From Bacillus sp. HNG (GTDB lineage Bacteria; Bacillota; Bacilli; Bacillales; Bacillaceae_L), in assembly GCF_003400205.1 (NCBI RefSeq), contig NZ_QUQV01000013.1, positions 28,384 to 92,383 on the forward strand: a stretch of DNA of 64,000 bases. Reading direction: 5' to 3'. Below, one piece after another: positions 1-9,121 of the stretch. A program made the position numbers and the translations under genes. Under the pieces are notes generated by a model. It was not told the origin of the DNA. It saw only the letters and a program-made list of their open reading frames with translations, and made no database searches. The first letter of the stretch is position 1, and the number at the start of each line of letters is the position of its first letter.

Positions 1-2
1 TT

Positions 3-98
3 GACTTTGGTGGGGTACCTTACGAAAACATCATGAAAAATATTGAAATCATTGGGAACGACATCATTCCTACGATCAAAAAATATACAGCAAAATAA
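3..98 (+). CDS. C-terminal end of a luciferase-like (LLM class) flavin-dependent oxidoreductase, partial
   Basis: The frame opens before the window and stops with TAA at 96-98, leaving 31 residues that begin DFGGVPYENIMKNIE and end TIKKYTAK. The DFGG(V)P...N(I)E.(I)...(V)IP pattern is typical of the C-terminus of bacterial luciferase-like FMN-dependent monooxygenases. The gene for an FMN reductase starts 17 bases downstream, which suits a two-component flavin monooxygenase. Identity rests on a short tail, so the family is likely but the substrate is unknown. Confidence 0.6.
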   Translation, partial: DFGGVPYENIMKNIEIIGNDIIPTIKKYTAK

Positions 99-115
99 AA
101 AGGAGAGAGCAACCT

Positions 116-682
116 ATGAAAATCGTAGCACTAGCAGGCTCAATTGTTGGCTCGAAAACAAAAACTGCAATGCTTAAAACTGTGGAAATACTTGAGCAAA
201 AATTCCCGGAACATGAAGTCAAACTTCTTGATTTAGCCGATAATAAATTGGAATTTAGTGATGGCCGTAATTACTTCGAATATGAAGGAGATACAAAATA
301 TGTAACAGAGACGGTTATGTCAGCAGATGCCATTATTATTGGGACACCAACCTTCCAAGCCTCCATTCCAGCAACGTTAAAAAACATCTTCGACCTACTG
401 CCCGTTAATGCTTTTCGCGATAAGGTCGTAAGTGTTGTCGTCACAGCTGGTACAGCGAAGCATTATTTAATGGTCGAGCAACAATTAAAGCCAATTTTGG
501 TGTATATGAAAGCTCAAATCGTTCCAACATATGTATTTATCGAAGAAAAAGACTTCTTACGCAAAGAAATCATTAACGATGATATACTTTTCCGCTTAGA
601 TCGGTTAGTGGATGACACAGTCCAGACATATCATGCAGTGGATTTGATAAGAAAGGCTAAAGAGGAAGAATACGGTTTTTAA
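116..682 (+). CDS. NAD(P)H-dependent FMN reductase
   Basis: A 188-residue flavodoxin-like protein. The N-terminus MKIVALAGSIVGSKTK has the G-S phosphate loop of the SsuE/FMN-reductase family, and GTPTFQASIPATLKN (near residues 76-90) matches the family's flavin-binding SP.Y..S....LKN region. Such enzymes use NADPH or NADH to reduce FMN, often to feed a luciferase-like monooxygenase; the tail of one lies directly upstream. The start has a good ribosome site (AGGAGAGAG at 100-108). It is cytosolic, with no signal peptide. It probably forms one transcription unit with the upstream gene and with the nitroreductase 24 bases downstream. The physiological substrate pair cannot be told from sequence. 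Confidence 0.8.
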   Translation: MKIVALAGSIVGSKTKTAMLKTVEILEQKFPEHEVKLLDLADNKLEFSDGRNYFEYEGDTKYVTETVMSADAIIIGTPTFQASIPATLKNIFDLLPVNAFRDKVVSVVVTAGTAKHYLMVEQQLKPILVYMKAQIVPTYVFIEEKDFLRKEIINDDILFRLDRLVDDTVQTYHAVDLIRKAKEEEYGF

Positions 683-706
683 CTTTATCAATTTGAGGTG
701 AAACGA

Positions 707-1330
707 GTGGCTGAATTTAGTAGTTTAGTAAAAGCAAGACGATCAGCAAGTAATTTCTTGCCTGATCATCCAATAACAAAAGAAGAGTTAGACGAAATTT
801 TTGGATTAGTAAAGTTTGCTCCAACAGCTTTCAATCTACAACATGCTCACTATGTTGTTATTACAAACCCAGAGGTTAAAGAGAAGATAAGAACGGCGGC
901 ATATGGTCAATATAAAGTACATTCATCTTCTGCAGTCATTATTGTAACAGGGGATACTAATGCCTATCGAGACGCTTCAAAAATAAACGAGGGACTCCTG
1001 ATGTTAGGAATCCTCAACAAACAGGAATATGATCACGAGATTGAAGATATTACTTCATTATATACAAGTAGAGGTGAAGTGTTTCAAAAAGATGAAGCCA
1101 TTCGGAATGCTTCGCTTTCTGCGATGATGTTTATGCTCGCAGCTAAAGATAAAGGCTGGGATACTTGTCCGATGATTGGGTTTGATCAACAGGCCGTAAA
1201 GGAAATATTAAATATTAGTCCTGAACAAGAAGTGGTTATGATGATAACGATTGGAAAAGAAAAGGTGTCTAGCCGAAGACCAAGGGGATATCGTAAACCA
1301 GTTGCGGAGCTTGTTAGCTACATTGAATAG
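707..1330 (+). CDS. mhqN: Nitroreductase-family protein MhqN
   Basis: A 207-residue flavin nitroreductase that looks like an orthologue of Bacillus MhqN (YdfN): ARRSASNFLPDHPITKEEL at the N-terminus, NLQHAHYVV, ASLSAMMFMLAA, WDTCPMIGFD and a C-terminal ESRRPRGYRKPV-like segment. In B. subtilis mhqN belongs to the MhqR regulon and helps detoxify quinones and hydroquinone-like electrophiles. I chose GTG 707 because GAGGTGA (695-701) lies at proper distance; a GTG at 698 is also in frame but overlaps that ribosome site. A terminator follows at once. The remaining mhq genes are 9 kb away, so the regulon is split in this genome. The promoter of this unit lies outside the window. Confidence 0.85.
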   Translation: MAEFSSLVKARRSASNFLPDHPITKEELDEIFGLVKFAPTAFNLQHAHYVVITNPEVKEKIRTAAYGQYKVHSSSAVIIVTGDTNAYRDASKINEGLLMLGILNKQEYDHEIEDITSLYTSRGEVFQKDEAIRNASLSAMMFMLAAKDKGWDTCPMIGFDQQAVKEILNISPEQEVVMMITIGKEKVSSRRPRGYRKPVAELVSYIE

Positions 1331-1348
1331 GGACTTCAAGGAATTGGG

Positions 1349-1383
1349 AAAACTCTCACTGTTTAAACGGTGAGAGTTTTTTT
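1349..1383 (+). terminator. Rho-independent terminator after mhqN
   Basis: AAAACTCTCACT and GGTGAGAGTTTT form a near-perfect stem (one G-T pair) around a short GTTTAAAC centre, followed by a T run. It closes the FMN reductase-mhqN unit. Confidence 0.85.
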
Positions 1384-1390
1384 AAAAAAT

Positions 1391-1412
1391 AATATCTTGA
1401 ATTCAAGATATT
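1391..1412. promoter_or_regulatory. MhqR-type operator palindrome
   Basis: A perfect 22-base palindrome, AATATCTTGAA/TTCAAGATATT. It matches the MhqR box known in B. subtilis (core ATCTCGAATTCGAGAT) and the three other copies in this window at 10258, 10773 and 13925. It lies 4 bases upstream of the -35 element of the promoter at 1417. Binding by MhqR is inferred. Confidence 0.7.
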
Positions 1413-1416
1413 ATTC

Positions 1417-1481
1417 TTGACTATAAATAATATGAGAGTTATTATTGGTTACATAAAGTAACTTAGGTTACTAATAGTGAC
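1417..1481 (+). promoter_or_regulatory. Sigma-A promoter with YodB/CatR-type operators, ahead of the small gene and rpiA operon
   Basis: TTGACT (1417-1422) and TATTAT (1440-1445) are spaced by 17 bases. Just downstream, GTTAC-ATAAA-GTAAC (1448-1462) contains the TTAC-N5-GTAA core reported for the quinone sensors YodB and CatR. A second copy, TTAC-TAATA-GTGA (1468-1480), has one mismatch. A near-identical element lies in front of the gene at 9731, next to a HxlR-family repressor gene. Repression by that protein is inferred. Confidence 0.7.
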
Positions 1482-1533
1482 TTGTTATAAAAAGATATAC
1501 AAAGTAAATATTTTTCAGATAGGAGTGAATCAT

Positions 1534-1668
1534 ATGGTTGAGGTAACCTTGAACCTTGAATATAAAGGCAAAAAATATCTAACCAACGTCATTGTTAAGA
1601 AAGGCACACCTCAAAGTCAAATATTCCGTATCGCGGAAGAGCAAATTAAGAAACAATGGCAAAATTAA
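1534..1668 (+). CDS. Small conserved stress-type protein (BA3454-like), 44 residues
   Basis: ATG 1534 is preceded by AGGAGTGA (1521-1528), and the product is 44 residues: MVEVTLNLEYKGKKYLTNV continuing to KKQWQN. It resembles small Bacillus proteins annotated as BA3454-family stress response proteins, which have unknown mechanism; this match is from memory and is tentative. A longer in-frame reading from GTG 1477 lacks a ribosome site. No signal peptide or membrane segment is seen. It follows directly on the MhqR/YodB-type promoter at 1417 and sits 42 bases before rpiA with no terminator, so it is probably the first gene of the pentose phosphate operon. Confidence 0.6.
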   Translation: MVEVTLNLEYKGKKYLTNVIVKKGTPQSQIFRIAEEQIKKQWQN

Positions 1669-1710
1669 AATAAAAGTGGAATCTCCAGATAGGAAAGGAG
1701 TAAGTATCCT

Positions 1711-2394
1711 TTGAATGAGAAAAAAGAAGTTGGAGAAAAAGCTTTAGATTATATAAAAGATGGAATGGTAGTTGGTCTAGGGACTGGAACGACTGTGTTC
1801 TATACCCTTACTAAACTTGGAGAACTCGTTCGAAATGGACTTTCGATTAGAGGAATTCCTACATCAAAACAAACTGAAAAACTAGCTAAGGAATTCGGAA
1901 TCCCACTTATTTCATTTAGTGAGGTTAAACAAATTGATGTTGCTATTGATGGCGCTGATGAGGTAGATCCTGAATTAAATCTCATCAAAGGGGGCGGTGG
2001 TGCCCTGTTACGGGAAAAAATCATCGCACATGCAGCTAAGAAGTTTATTGTAGTTGCTGACCCGGATAAAAATGTTGCTAAATTAGGTTCTTTCCCATTA
2101 CCAGTTGAAGTCTTACCTTTTGGTCTTGAACTGACAAAGAAAAAGATACAAGAACTTGGGCTTATCCCCGATTTAAGACAAGTTCAGGGAGATCCATTTA
2201 GAACGGATAATGGTAACTATATTTTTGACTGTCGTTTACCGGATAAGACGGATCTTAAAGAATTGGAAAGAGAGCTTAACCTAATACCTGGCGTTATTGA
2301 GAATGGGTTATTTCTCGGAAAGACTGATATCTACATTACTTTAGATCGTGATAAGAATAACTCTATTGTAGTCAGACATAGAAACAATGAGTAA
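1711..2394 (+). CDS. rpiA: Ribose-5-phosphate isomerase A
   Basis: A 227-residue RpiA that interconverts ribose 5-phosphate and ribulose 5-phosphate. Visible motifs are GLGTGTT (22-28, phosphate loop), DGADEVD (80-86) and KGGGGALLREK (93-103), which hold the catalytic Asp, Glu and Lys of the family; length is normal. The start is TTG 1711, set by AGGAAAGGAG at 1691-1700. It heads the enzyme genes of an operon rpiA-zwf-tkt-gnd-tal-pgi. Many Bacilli use only RpiB (YwlF), so an RpiA inside a dedicated operon suggests a second isomerase. There is no promoter in the 42 bases upstream, so transcription probably enters from 1417. Confidence 0.95.
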   Translation: MNEKKEVGEKALDYIKDGMVVGLGTGTTVFYTLTKLGELVRNGLSIRGIPTSKQTEKLAKEFGIPLISFSEVKQIDVAIDGADEVDPELNLIKGGGGALLREKIIAHAAKKFIVVADPDKNVAKLGSFPLPVEVLPFGLELTKKKIQELGLIPDLRQVQGDPFRTDNGNYIFDCRLPDKTDLKELERELNLIPGVIENGLFLGKTDIYITLDRDKNNSIVVRHRNNE

Positions 2395-2455
2395 ATGATT
2401 TACAACAATAGAATGAATCTTACTACCTGATTTACATGTACTAGGAGGACTTAAA

Positions 2456-3970
2456 TTGGAATCGATGACTTTTGTATTATTTGGCTCAACAGGTGATTTA
2501 GCAAAAAGAAAGATTTTTCCTGCTCTGTACAACCTGTTTATTGATAATAAATTACCACAACCTATATCAATAATTGGTCTTGGACGAGCTGAACTTTCTC
2601 AAAGAGACTTTCAAGACAAAGTGAAAGAATCCATCTTTTCTTTCTCGCGTCGTCTTGAACATGATCCTGATGATCTAGAGGGATTTCTGGATTCATTTCG
2701 ATATCTGGCACTCGATGTTACCAATAAACAAGGGTATAAACCATTACTCGATCTGGTTAAGCAACGAGAAGCAGAACTGAAAATAAAGGAAAACCGAGTA
2801 TTTTATCTTTCAGTAGCTCCAGAATTTTTCGACGTTATTGCTTTAAACATCAAAGAGAGCGGGCTTGGTAATACAACTGGCTGGAAACGATTGATGATCG
2901 AAAAACCATTCGGGCATGATCTCGGGTCAGCTCGTGAATTAAATGAAAAACTAAGCGGTGCATTTGAGGAAGAAGAAATCTATCGGATTGACCATTACTT
3001 AGGAAAATCAATGGTTCAGAACCTTGAAGCTCTTGAATTTGCAAATCCAATCCTACAATCCATTTGGAACAAGGATCACATTGCGAATGTTCAAATCACA
3101 GCGAGTGAAACAGTCGGTGTTGAGACAAGAGCAGGCTATTACGATCAAGCTGGAGCAATTCGTGATATGGTTCAAAATCATATGCTACAAATGTTAATGA
3201 TGACAGCCATGTCCTTACCTAAAAAGATGAATGCATTGGAAATTCGAAATGAAAAACGTAAGGTAATGGAAGCGATTCGTCCATTGAATAAAGAAGATGT
3301 TCACCTGAATATCATTCGCGGGCAATATGGGCTAGGGGAGAGTAATGGTAACCAGGTTCTAGGGTATAGAGACGAACCGGGAGTAAATCTTTCTTCCAAA
3401 ACAGATACATTTATCGCAGCACGTATCTTGATCGATAATCCATTCTGGAAAGGTGTACCTTTTTATATCCGAACTGGGAAAAGAATGAAGGAAAAATCAA
3501 CTCGTATCGTCATTGAATTTAAAAACACATTGAATTCACATTATGAAAATACGAATCAAGAAATTGGGCCAAATTTATTAATAGTTGAAATCAGTCCCAA
3601 TGAAAATATCTCTCTTCAGTTAAATAGTAAAAACCCGACTAATAATGGGAATATCGAGCCTGTCCGAATTGAATTTTCAAGTGAAGCTACAGGAAGTGAA
3701 ATACCGGAAGCATATGAAAGAATCATTCATGATGCTTTCATTGGAGATTCAACATTCTTTGCGCATTGGAAGGAAGTTGAGTTGTCTTGGGAGTGGGTTC
3801 AACCAATCCTTGATGCATTTGAAGAAGACCTTGTTCCACTACATGAATACCAGTCAGGTTCAAATGGTCCAATGGCATCCGATTTATTGTTAGAAGAGCA
3901 TGGATTTAAATGGTGGTTAGATGAAAGAATTGAAAAGCAAGAAGCCAAAGAATTAGTAGAAATGAAATAA
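2456..3970 (+). CDS. zwf: Glucose-6-phosphate 1-dehydrogenase
   Basis: A 504-residue enzyme that oxidises glucose 6-phosphate to 6-phosphogluconolactone, usually with NADP+. The nucleotide-binding [10 protein letters not shown] starts at residue 10, and the signature RIDHYLGK spans 177-184 with catalytic H180 (D179-H180 pair). The start is TTG 2456, placed by AGGAGG at 2443-2448; an ATG at 2465 is too far from it. Length is normal. It lies 61 bases after rpiA and 19 before tkt. No gene for 6-phosphogluconolactonase is found nearby, so hydrolysis of the lactone must rely on a gene elsewhere or on spontaneous reaction. Confidence 0.97.
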   Translation: MESMTFVLFGSTGDLAKRKIFPALYNLFIDNKLPQPISIIGLGRAELSQRDFQDKVKESIFSFSRRLEHDPDDLEGFLDSFRYLALDVTNKQGYKPLLDLVKQREAELKIKENRVFYLSVAPEFFDVIALNIKESGLGNTTGWKRLMIEKPFGHDLGSARELNEKLSGAFEEEEIYRIDHYLGKSMVQNLEALEFANPILQSIWNKDHIANVQITASETVGVETRAGYYDQAGAIRDMVQNHMLQMLMMTAMSLPKKMNALEIRNEKRKVMEAIRPLNKEDVHLNIIRGQYGLGESNGNQVLGYRDEPGVNLSSKTDTFIAARILIDNPFWKGVPFYIRTGKRMKEKSTRIVIEFKNTLNSHYENTNQEIGPNLLIVEISPNENISLQLNSKNPTNNGNIEPVRIEFSSEATGSEIPEAYERIIHDAFIGDSTFFAHWKEVELSWEWVQPILDAFEEDLVPLHEYQSGSNGPMASDLLLEEHGFKWWLDERIEKQEAKELVEMK

Positions 3971-3989
3971 AGAAATTCAGGGGGAAACC

Positions 3990-5984
3990 ATGACACAAAA
4001 TATTGAGAACTTAGCCGTTACAACAATACGAACTTTATCTATTGATGCTATCAATTCAGCAAACTCCGGTCACCCAGGATTGCCAATGGGCGCAGCACCA
4101 ATGGCCTATGCATTATGGTCAAAACATATGAACCATAATCCTGAAAATCCAAAATGGTTTAACCGTGATCGATTTGTTTTATCAGCCGGACACGGATCTA
4201 GCTTATTATACAGTTTACTTCATTTAGCAGGGTTTAACGTCACTATTGATGACTTAAAGAACTTCAGAAAATTAAACAGTAAAACGCCGGGACATCCTGA
4301 ATTTGGCCATACTTCTGGTGTAGAAGCGACAACAGGACCATTAGGACAAGGGATTGCTAATGCTGTTGGAATGGCGATGGCAGAGGCACATCTTGCAGCG
4401 AAATTTAATAAAAAGAATTACCCTGTCATTGATCATTATACATATGCTTTAGTAGGTGACGGAGACCTCATGGAGGGGATATCCTATGAGGCTATGTCAA
4501 TGGCTGGACATATGAAACTAGGTAAATTAATCGTCCTATATGATTCAAATGATATTTCCCTTGATGGTGATTTGAACGTTTCTTTTTCTGAAGATATTGA
4601 GAAAAGAGCAGAATCTGCTAAATGGCACTATATAAGAGTGGAAGATGGAAATGATCTAGAAGCAATCTCAAACGCAATCAACCTAGCAAAAGAAAATCCC
4701 CATCAACCAAGCATTATTGAGGTCAGAACGATTATTGGGTATGGAAGTCCGAAAGTAGCGGGTAGCAATAAAGCACATGGCGCACCGCTAGGGCTTGAGG
4801 AAGCAAAGGCAACGAAGCAAGCTTATGGATGGGAATATGAAGAGGACTTCTTTGTTCCAGAAAACGTGAAAGCTCACTTTGAGGATTTAAAGAATAAGGG
4901 AATAGATGTTGAGGAAAAATGGAATGATTTATTCCGTTCGTATCAACAAGAATACCCAGAATTAGCTGTCCAACTAACGGATGCGATACAAGGAAAAGTT
5001 CTAATTGATGCAAACGACATTTTAACCTTTGAAACAGGTAAAGGTGTTTCCACCCGTGTCGCTAGTGGAGAAGCGATTAACCATTACGTAAAATCAGTTC
5101 CTGCCATTTTTGGAGGAAGCGCAGACCTGTCTGGATCTACTATGACAGACATTAAGGGAGAACAAATTTTTGCGGTAGAATCCTATGGTGCTCGAAATGT
5201 GTACTTTGGTGTAAGGGAGCACGCAATGGGTGCAGCTGCAAACGGTATGGCCTATCATGGTGGGGTGAAGCCTTTCGTAAGTACATTCTTTGTATTTAAT
5301 GATTATCTTCGTCCGTCTATCCGTCTGGCAGCACTTTCGAAACTTCCAGTCACATATGTATTTACACATGACTCAATTGCTGTAGGTGAGGATGGTCCTA
5401 CACATGAGCCAGTTGAACATTTAGCAGCGCTTCGTTCAATTCCTGGGCTTACAGTGATAAGACCAACTGATGCTAACGAAACAGCAAGTGCTTGGGCATA
5501 TGCTCTTCAACAGACGGAAGGCCCAGTTGCGTTGATTTTAAGTCGTCAAAACCTACCGGTATATAACGAAACAAGAGCAAATCTAGAAAATGTTTCAAAA
5601 GGGGCTTATATTCTAACTGAAACAAATTCAGCTCCAGAGGTTATTCTAATTGCGACAGGCTCTGAAGTGTCATTAGCCGTAAGTACAAAAGAAGAGCTTG
5701 AAAAAGAAAACAGATCTGTTCGAGTAGTAGCAATGCCAAGCTGGGAATTATTTGATAAACAACCATCTGATTATAAAGAAGCCATACTTCCATCATCCAT
5801 TTCAAAACGAATTGCAATCGAATCTGGGATCTCAATGGGATGGGAACGATTTGTTGGTACGGAAGGAAAAATCGTATCAATTGAATCATTTGGTGCTTCG
5901 GGAGCAGGATCTGAAGTTATGGAACAGTTTGGTTTTACTACTGAAAACGTAATTCAAATAACAAAAAATCTATTACACTCTTAA
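3990..5984 (+). CDS. tkt: Transketolase
   Basis: A 664-residue thiamine-diphosphate enzyme that moves two-carbon units between sugar phosphates. It shows GHPGLPMG (27-34), the ThDP signature starting GDGDLMEG and continuing to a [12 protein letters not shown] Asn, and [15 protein letters not shown] in the pyrimidine-binding domain, plus a C-terminal transketolase domain. Length is typical of a full homodimeric enzyme. The start ATG follows AGGGGGAAA. It sits between zwf and gnd with gaps of 19 and 28 bases, so translation-linked co-expression is likely. A second housekeeping tkt probably exists elsewhere in the genome, as in other Bacilli; that is inference. Confidence 0.97.
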   Translation: MTQNIENLAVTTIRTLSIDAINSANSGHPGLPMGAAPMAYALWSKHMNHNPENPKWFNRDRFVLSAGHGSSLLYSLLHLAGFNVTIDDLKNFRKLNSKTPGHPEFGHTSGVEATTGPLGQGIANAVGMAMAEAHLAAKFNKKNYPVIDHYTYALVGDGDLMEGISYEAMSMAGHMKLGKLIVLYDSNDISLDGDLNVSFSEDIEKRAESAKWHYIRVEDGNDLEAISNAINLAKENPHQPSIIEVRTIIGYGSPKVAGSNKAHGAPLGLEEAKATKQAYGWEYEEDFFVPENVKAHFEDLKNKGIDVEEKWNDLFRSYQQEYPELAVQLTDAIQGKVLIDANDILTFETGKGVSTRVASGEAINHYVKSVPAIFGGSADLSGSTMTDIKGEQIFAVESYGARNVYFGVREHAMGAAANGMAYHGGVKPFVSTFFVFNDYLRPSIRLAALSKLPVTYVFTHDSIAVGEDGPTHEPVEHLAALRSIPGLTVIRPTDANETASAWAYALQQTEGPVALILSRQNLPVYNETRANLENVSKGAYILTETNSAPEVILIATGSEVSLAVSTKEELEKENRSVRVVAMPSWELFDKQPSDYKEAILPSSISKRIAIESGISMGWERFVGTEGKIVSIESFGASGAGSEVMEQFGFTTENVIQITKNLLHS

Positions 5985-6012
5985 AAATACAACATTATTG
6001 GAGGAATACAGC

Positions 6013-6906
6013 ATGAAAATTGGATTAATAGGTTTAGGAAAAATGGGTTTAAACTTAGGACAAAATCTTATCGATAATAATCACGAAGTAGTGGCATATG
6101 ATGTGAACCCAAGTGCTGTGGATGAAATGAAGAAATATGGAGCTTCTGGGGTATCAAGCTATAAAGAACTAGTTGAGTCATTAGAGAAGCCAAGAATTAT
6201 CTGGATTATGGTCCCCCATTCAGTTGTAGATTCTGTCATTGATGAAGTCGCACCATTTCTAGAGAAAGATGATATTGTGATTGAAGCTGGAAATTCTCAC
6301 TATAAGGAATCTATCCAACGCTATAATGATTTAAAGAAAATTGGCGTACGATTCATGGATGCTGGTACTTCAGGCGGAATGGAAGGGGCACGAAATGGTG
6401 CTTGCTACATGATCGGAGGCGATCCGGAGGCGTGGGAACAGGTTGAACCTATTTTCAAAGATACAGCTGTAGAAAATGGTTTCTTGTATGCAGGAAAAGC
6501 AGGAAGCGGCCACTTCTTAAAAATGGTTCATAATGGCATCGAGTATGCAATGATGGCTGCGATAGGAGAAGGTTTCGAAGTGTTGGAGAAAAGTGAGTTT
6601 GATTATGATTATGAAAAAGTAGCAAGAGTGTGGAATAACGGTTCCGTTATTCGTTCTTGGCTCATGGAATTAACAGAGAATGCATTTTCAAAGGACGCTA
6701 AATTGGATGAAATCCAAGGAATCATGCACTCTTCAGGTGAGGGGAAATGGACCGTTGAAACAGCTTTAGATTTACAAACAGCTACTCCAGTTATTGCGAT
6801 GTCGCTATTGATGCGCTACCGCTCATTAGAAAATGATACTTTTACAGGGAAAGTTGTAGCCGCATTACGAAATGAATTTGGTGGACATGCTGTTGTAAAA
6901 AAATAA
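6013..6906 (+). CDS. gnd: 6-phosphogluconate dehydrogenase, decarboxylating, short form
   Basis: A 297-residue member of the short (about 300 residue) 6-phosphogluconate dehydrogenase class, which yields ribulose 5-phosphate and CO2. The Rossmann motif GLGKMGLN (7-14) is followed by AYDVNPS with Asp30 at the end of the second strand; an acidic residue there usually means NAD+ preference, whereas NADP+ forms carry NRT. Other signatures are DAGTSGGMEGA and KMVHNGIEYAMM with the catalytic Lys and Asn. I chose ATG 6013 because GGAGGA (6000-6005) sits before it; a TTG at 5998 overlaps the ribosome site. Cofactor use is inferred. Confidence 0.93.
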   Translation: MKIGLIGLGKMGLNLGQNLIDNNHEVVAYDVNPSAVDEMKKYGASGVSSYKELVESLEKPRIIWIMVPHSVVDSVIDEVAPFLEKDDIVIEAGNSHYKESIQRYNDLKKIGVRFMDAGTSGGMEGARNGACYMIGGDPEAWEQVEPIFKDTAVENGFLYAGKAGSGHFLKMVHNGIEYAMMAAIGEGFEVLEKSEFDYDYEKVARVWNNGSVIRSWLMELTENAFSKDAKLDEIQGIMHSSGEGKWTVETALDLQTATPVIAMSLLMRYRSLENDTFTGKVVAALRNEFGGHAVVKK

Positions 6907-6927
6907 TGTAAATGGGGGAAATGAAAA

Positions 6928-7590
6928 ATGAAATTCTTTATAGATACTGCTAACCTAGATGATATTAAAAAAGCGTACAAAATGGGTGTTTTATCTGGTG
7001 TCACAACAAACCCATCACTTGTTGTAAAAGAAGGCGTAAAATTCGAAGACCGCATCGCCGAAATCCTTCAAGCAGTGCCAGAAGTAGAAAGTGTATCTGC
7101 AGAGGTTTCTCCAAGTGCCGAAACTGCTGAAGAAATGATAGCTGAAGCGGAAGAGCTTCTAAAAATAAACGGTGGTGACAAAAACATCACAATCAAAGTA
7201 CCAATGACTGTAGCTGGATTAGAAGCAACTCGTTATCTTTCTAAAAAAGGTGTTAAAACGAACGTTACATTAATTTTCACAATGAACCAAGCTCTATTAG
7301 CAGCTCGTGCTGGGGCAACATATGTATCCCCATTCTTAGGTCGTCTTGATGACATTTCTGAAGATGGTGTACAGCTTGTTGAAAGAATCGCTGAGCTATT
7401 CCGTGTTCACAACCTAGATGCTCAAATCATTGCTGCATCTGTAAGACACCCAGACCACGTTACTCGTGTAGCATTGGCTGGTGCTCATATCGCAACTATT
7501 CCGTACTCTGTAATTGAGCAACTTACTAAGCACCCACTTACAGATCAAGGCCTTGAAAAATTTGCTGCTGATTGGAAATCTGCACTGTAA
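6928..7590 (+). CDS. tal: Transaldolase of the TalC/fructose-6-phosphate aldolase family
   Basis: A 220-residue single-domain transaldolase. [25 protein letters not shown] and IKVPMT with the Schiff-base Lys90 are diagnostic; [28 protein letters not shown] follows. Small members of this family in Bacillus (YwjH) act as transaldolases, moving dihydroxyacetone units between sugar phosphates, whereas E. coli Fsa is an aldolase; operon context supports transaldolase. The ribosome site is GGGGGAAA at 6913-6920. It lies 21 bases after gnd. Confidence 0.93.
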   Translation: MKFFIDTANLDDIKKAYKMGVLSGVTTNPSLVVKEGVKFEDRIAEILQAVPEVESVSAEVSPSAETAEEMIAEAEELLKINGGDKNITIKVPMTVAGLEATRYLSKKGVKTNVTLIFTMNQALLAARAGATYVSPFLGRLDDISEDGVQLVERIAELFRVHNLDAQIIAASVRHPDHVTRVALAGAHIATIPYSVIEQLTKHPLTDQGLEKFAADWKSAL

Positions 7591-7617
7591 AAAATGTTTG
7601 AAGACATTACAACTAGA

Positions 7618-7650
7618 ATAGAGGGATTCTATTTACGGTAGTCCCTCTCT
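7618..7650 (+). terminator. Hairpin between tal and pgi (weak terminator or processing site)
   Basis: AGAGGGA (7620-7626) pairs with TCCCTCT (7642-7648) around a 15-base loop. Only a weak T-rich tract follows, so it may attenuate or process the transcript and lower pgi output rather than end it. Confidence 0.4.
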
Positions 7651-7683
7651 ACATAAATTTTAGGAAGAATAGGAGAAATATAT

Positions 7684-9021
7684 ATGTCTATTACTTTTGA
7701 TTATTCTAATGCGTTATCATTCATGCAGGAGCATGAGGTTGAATATTTAAGTGAATTTGTAAAGGTAGCACATGATATGCTTCATGAGAAAAGAGGACCA
7801 GGTTCTGACTATCTTGGTTGGGTTGAATTACCGTATAACTATGACAAAGAGGAATTTGCTAGAATTAAAGCAGCTGCTGAAAGAATTCGTAGCAATTCAG
7901 ATGCTTTGGTTGTAATCGGAATTGGTGGTTCATACCTTGGTGCAAGGGCTGCAATCGATGCGCTCTCACATACATTCCATAACCAAATGGATGACAAAAC
8001 AGAGATTTATTATGTTGGACAAAATATAAGTGCTACATATATTTCACACTTATTTGATGTACTTAAGGATAAAGATATTTCAGTTAACGTTATTTCAAAA
8101 TCTGGTACAACAACAGAGCCTGCAATTGCTTTTCGTATCTTCCGAGAGTATATGGAGAAAAAGTATGGAAAAGAAGAGGCGAGAAAACGTATCTACGCAA
8201 CAACAGATCGTGCAAAAGGTGCTTTAAAAACTCTTGCAGACGAAGAAGGGTATGAAACCTTTGTTATCCCTGATGATGTTGGCGGCCGATACTCCGTATT
8301 AACAGCGGTAGGGTTATTGCCGATTGCTACAGCGGGGCTAGATATTGATAAAATGATGGCCGGTGCTGCAGCTGCAGCAGAAAAATATAGTAATCCTAAC
8401 TTGGCCGAAAACCAAAGCTATCAGTATGCAGCAGTTCGAAACGCACTTTATCGAAAAGGGAAATCTATAGAACTATTGGTTAACTTTGAACCATCTTTAC
8501 ATTACGTATCTGAATGGTGGAAACAATTATTTGGAGAGAGTGAAGGGAAAGACCAAAAAGGACTTTACCCAGCTTCAGTTGACTTCTCTACTGATCTGCA
8601 TTCGATGGGACAATATGTTCAAGAAGGTCGCAGGGACCTTCTTGAAACAGTTGTAACTGTAAAAGAACCTAAGCTTGATATTACGATTGGTGAGGAAGCG
8701 GCTAACCTAGATGGCTTAAACTATCTAGCTGGAAAGACAATGGACTATGTGAACAAGAATGCAGCACAGGGTACGGTATTGGCCCATGTGGATGGAGGCG
8801 TCCCTAACCTGTCTGTAGAGCTCGATAGACTAGACGAATTTACATTTGGAGAGATGGTTTACTTCTTTGAAAAGGCTTGTGGAGTTAGTGGTTTATTAAT
8901 GGGCGTAAATCCATTTGATCAGCCTGGAGTAGAAGCATATAAAAAGAATATGTTTGCGTTATTAGGTAAACCTGGCTATGAAAAAGAAAGAGCTGAATTG
9001 CTAGAGCGTATTTCTAAGTAG
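7684..9021 (+). CDS. pgi: Glucose-6-phosphate isomerase
   Basis: A 445-residue phosphoglucose isomerase converting fructose 6-phosphate and glucose 6-phosphate. Motifs include [25 protein letters not shown], the family signature around [16 protein letters not shown], and [12 protein letters not shown] near the C-terminus; length matches Bacillus Pgi. The ribosome site AGGAGAAA precedes ATG 7684. As the last gene of the operon it closes a cycle: fructose 6-phosphate made by Tkt and Tal can return to glucose 6-phosphate and be oxidised again by Zwf. The gap from tal is 93 bases and holds a hairpin. Confidence 0.97.
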   Translation: MSITFDYSNALSFMQEHEVEYLSEFVKVAHDMLHEKRGPGSDYLGWVELPYNYDKEEFARIKAAAERIRSNSDALVVIGIGGSYLGARAAIDALSHTFHNQMDDKTEIYYVGQNISATYISHLFDVLKDKDISVNVISKSGTTTEPAIAFRIFREYMEKKYGKEEARKRIYATTDRAKGALKTLADEEGYETFVIPDDVGGRYSVLTAVGLLPIATAGLDIDKMMAGAAAAAEKYSNPNLAENQSYQYAAVRNALYRKGKSIELLVNFEPSLHYVSEWWKQLFGESEGKDQKGLYPASVDFSTDLHSMGQYVQEGRRDLLETVVTVKEPKLDITIGEEAANLDGLNYLAGKTMDYVNKNAAQGTVLAHVDGGVPNLSVELDRLDEFTFGEMVYFFEKACGVSGLLMGVNPFDQPGVEAYKKNMFALLGKPGYEKERAELLERISK

Positions 9022-9032
9022 GGTGACTATAT

Positions 9033-9070
9033 AAGAGGATGCTATATATCTGTGTATTGCATCCTCTTTT
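9033..9070 (+). terminator. Rho-independent terminator after pgi
   Basis: AAGAGGATGC (9033-9042) pairs perfectly with GCATCCTCTT (9059-9068), followed by T residues. It ends the pentose phosphate operon. Confidence 0.85.
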
Positions 9071-9077
9071 CTATGTC

Positions 9078-9109
9078 AAAAAAAATACTGCTTGATCAAG
9101 CAAGCAGTA
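9078..9109 (-). terminator. Rho-independent terminator for the HxlR gene
   Basis: Read on the minus strand, TACTGCTTG and CAAGCAGTA (9101-9109 with 9086-9094) form a 9-base stem followed by a run of eight T residues. It lies 13 bases past the stop of the minus-strand gene. Confidence 0.8.
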
Positions 9110-9121
9110 AGAGTTTAATCA

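Noticed and set aside
1711..9021. Ribulose monophosphate (methylotrophy) operon
   Set aside because: No hexulose-phosphate synthase or phosphohexuloisomerase gene is present; only pentose phosphate genes and pgi are seen.
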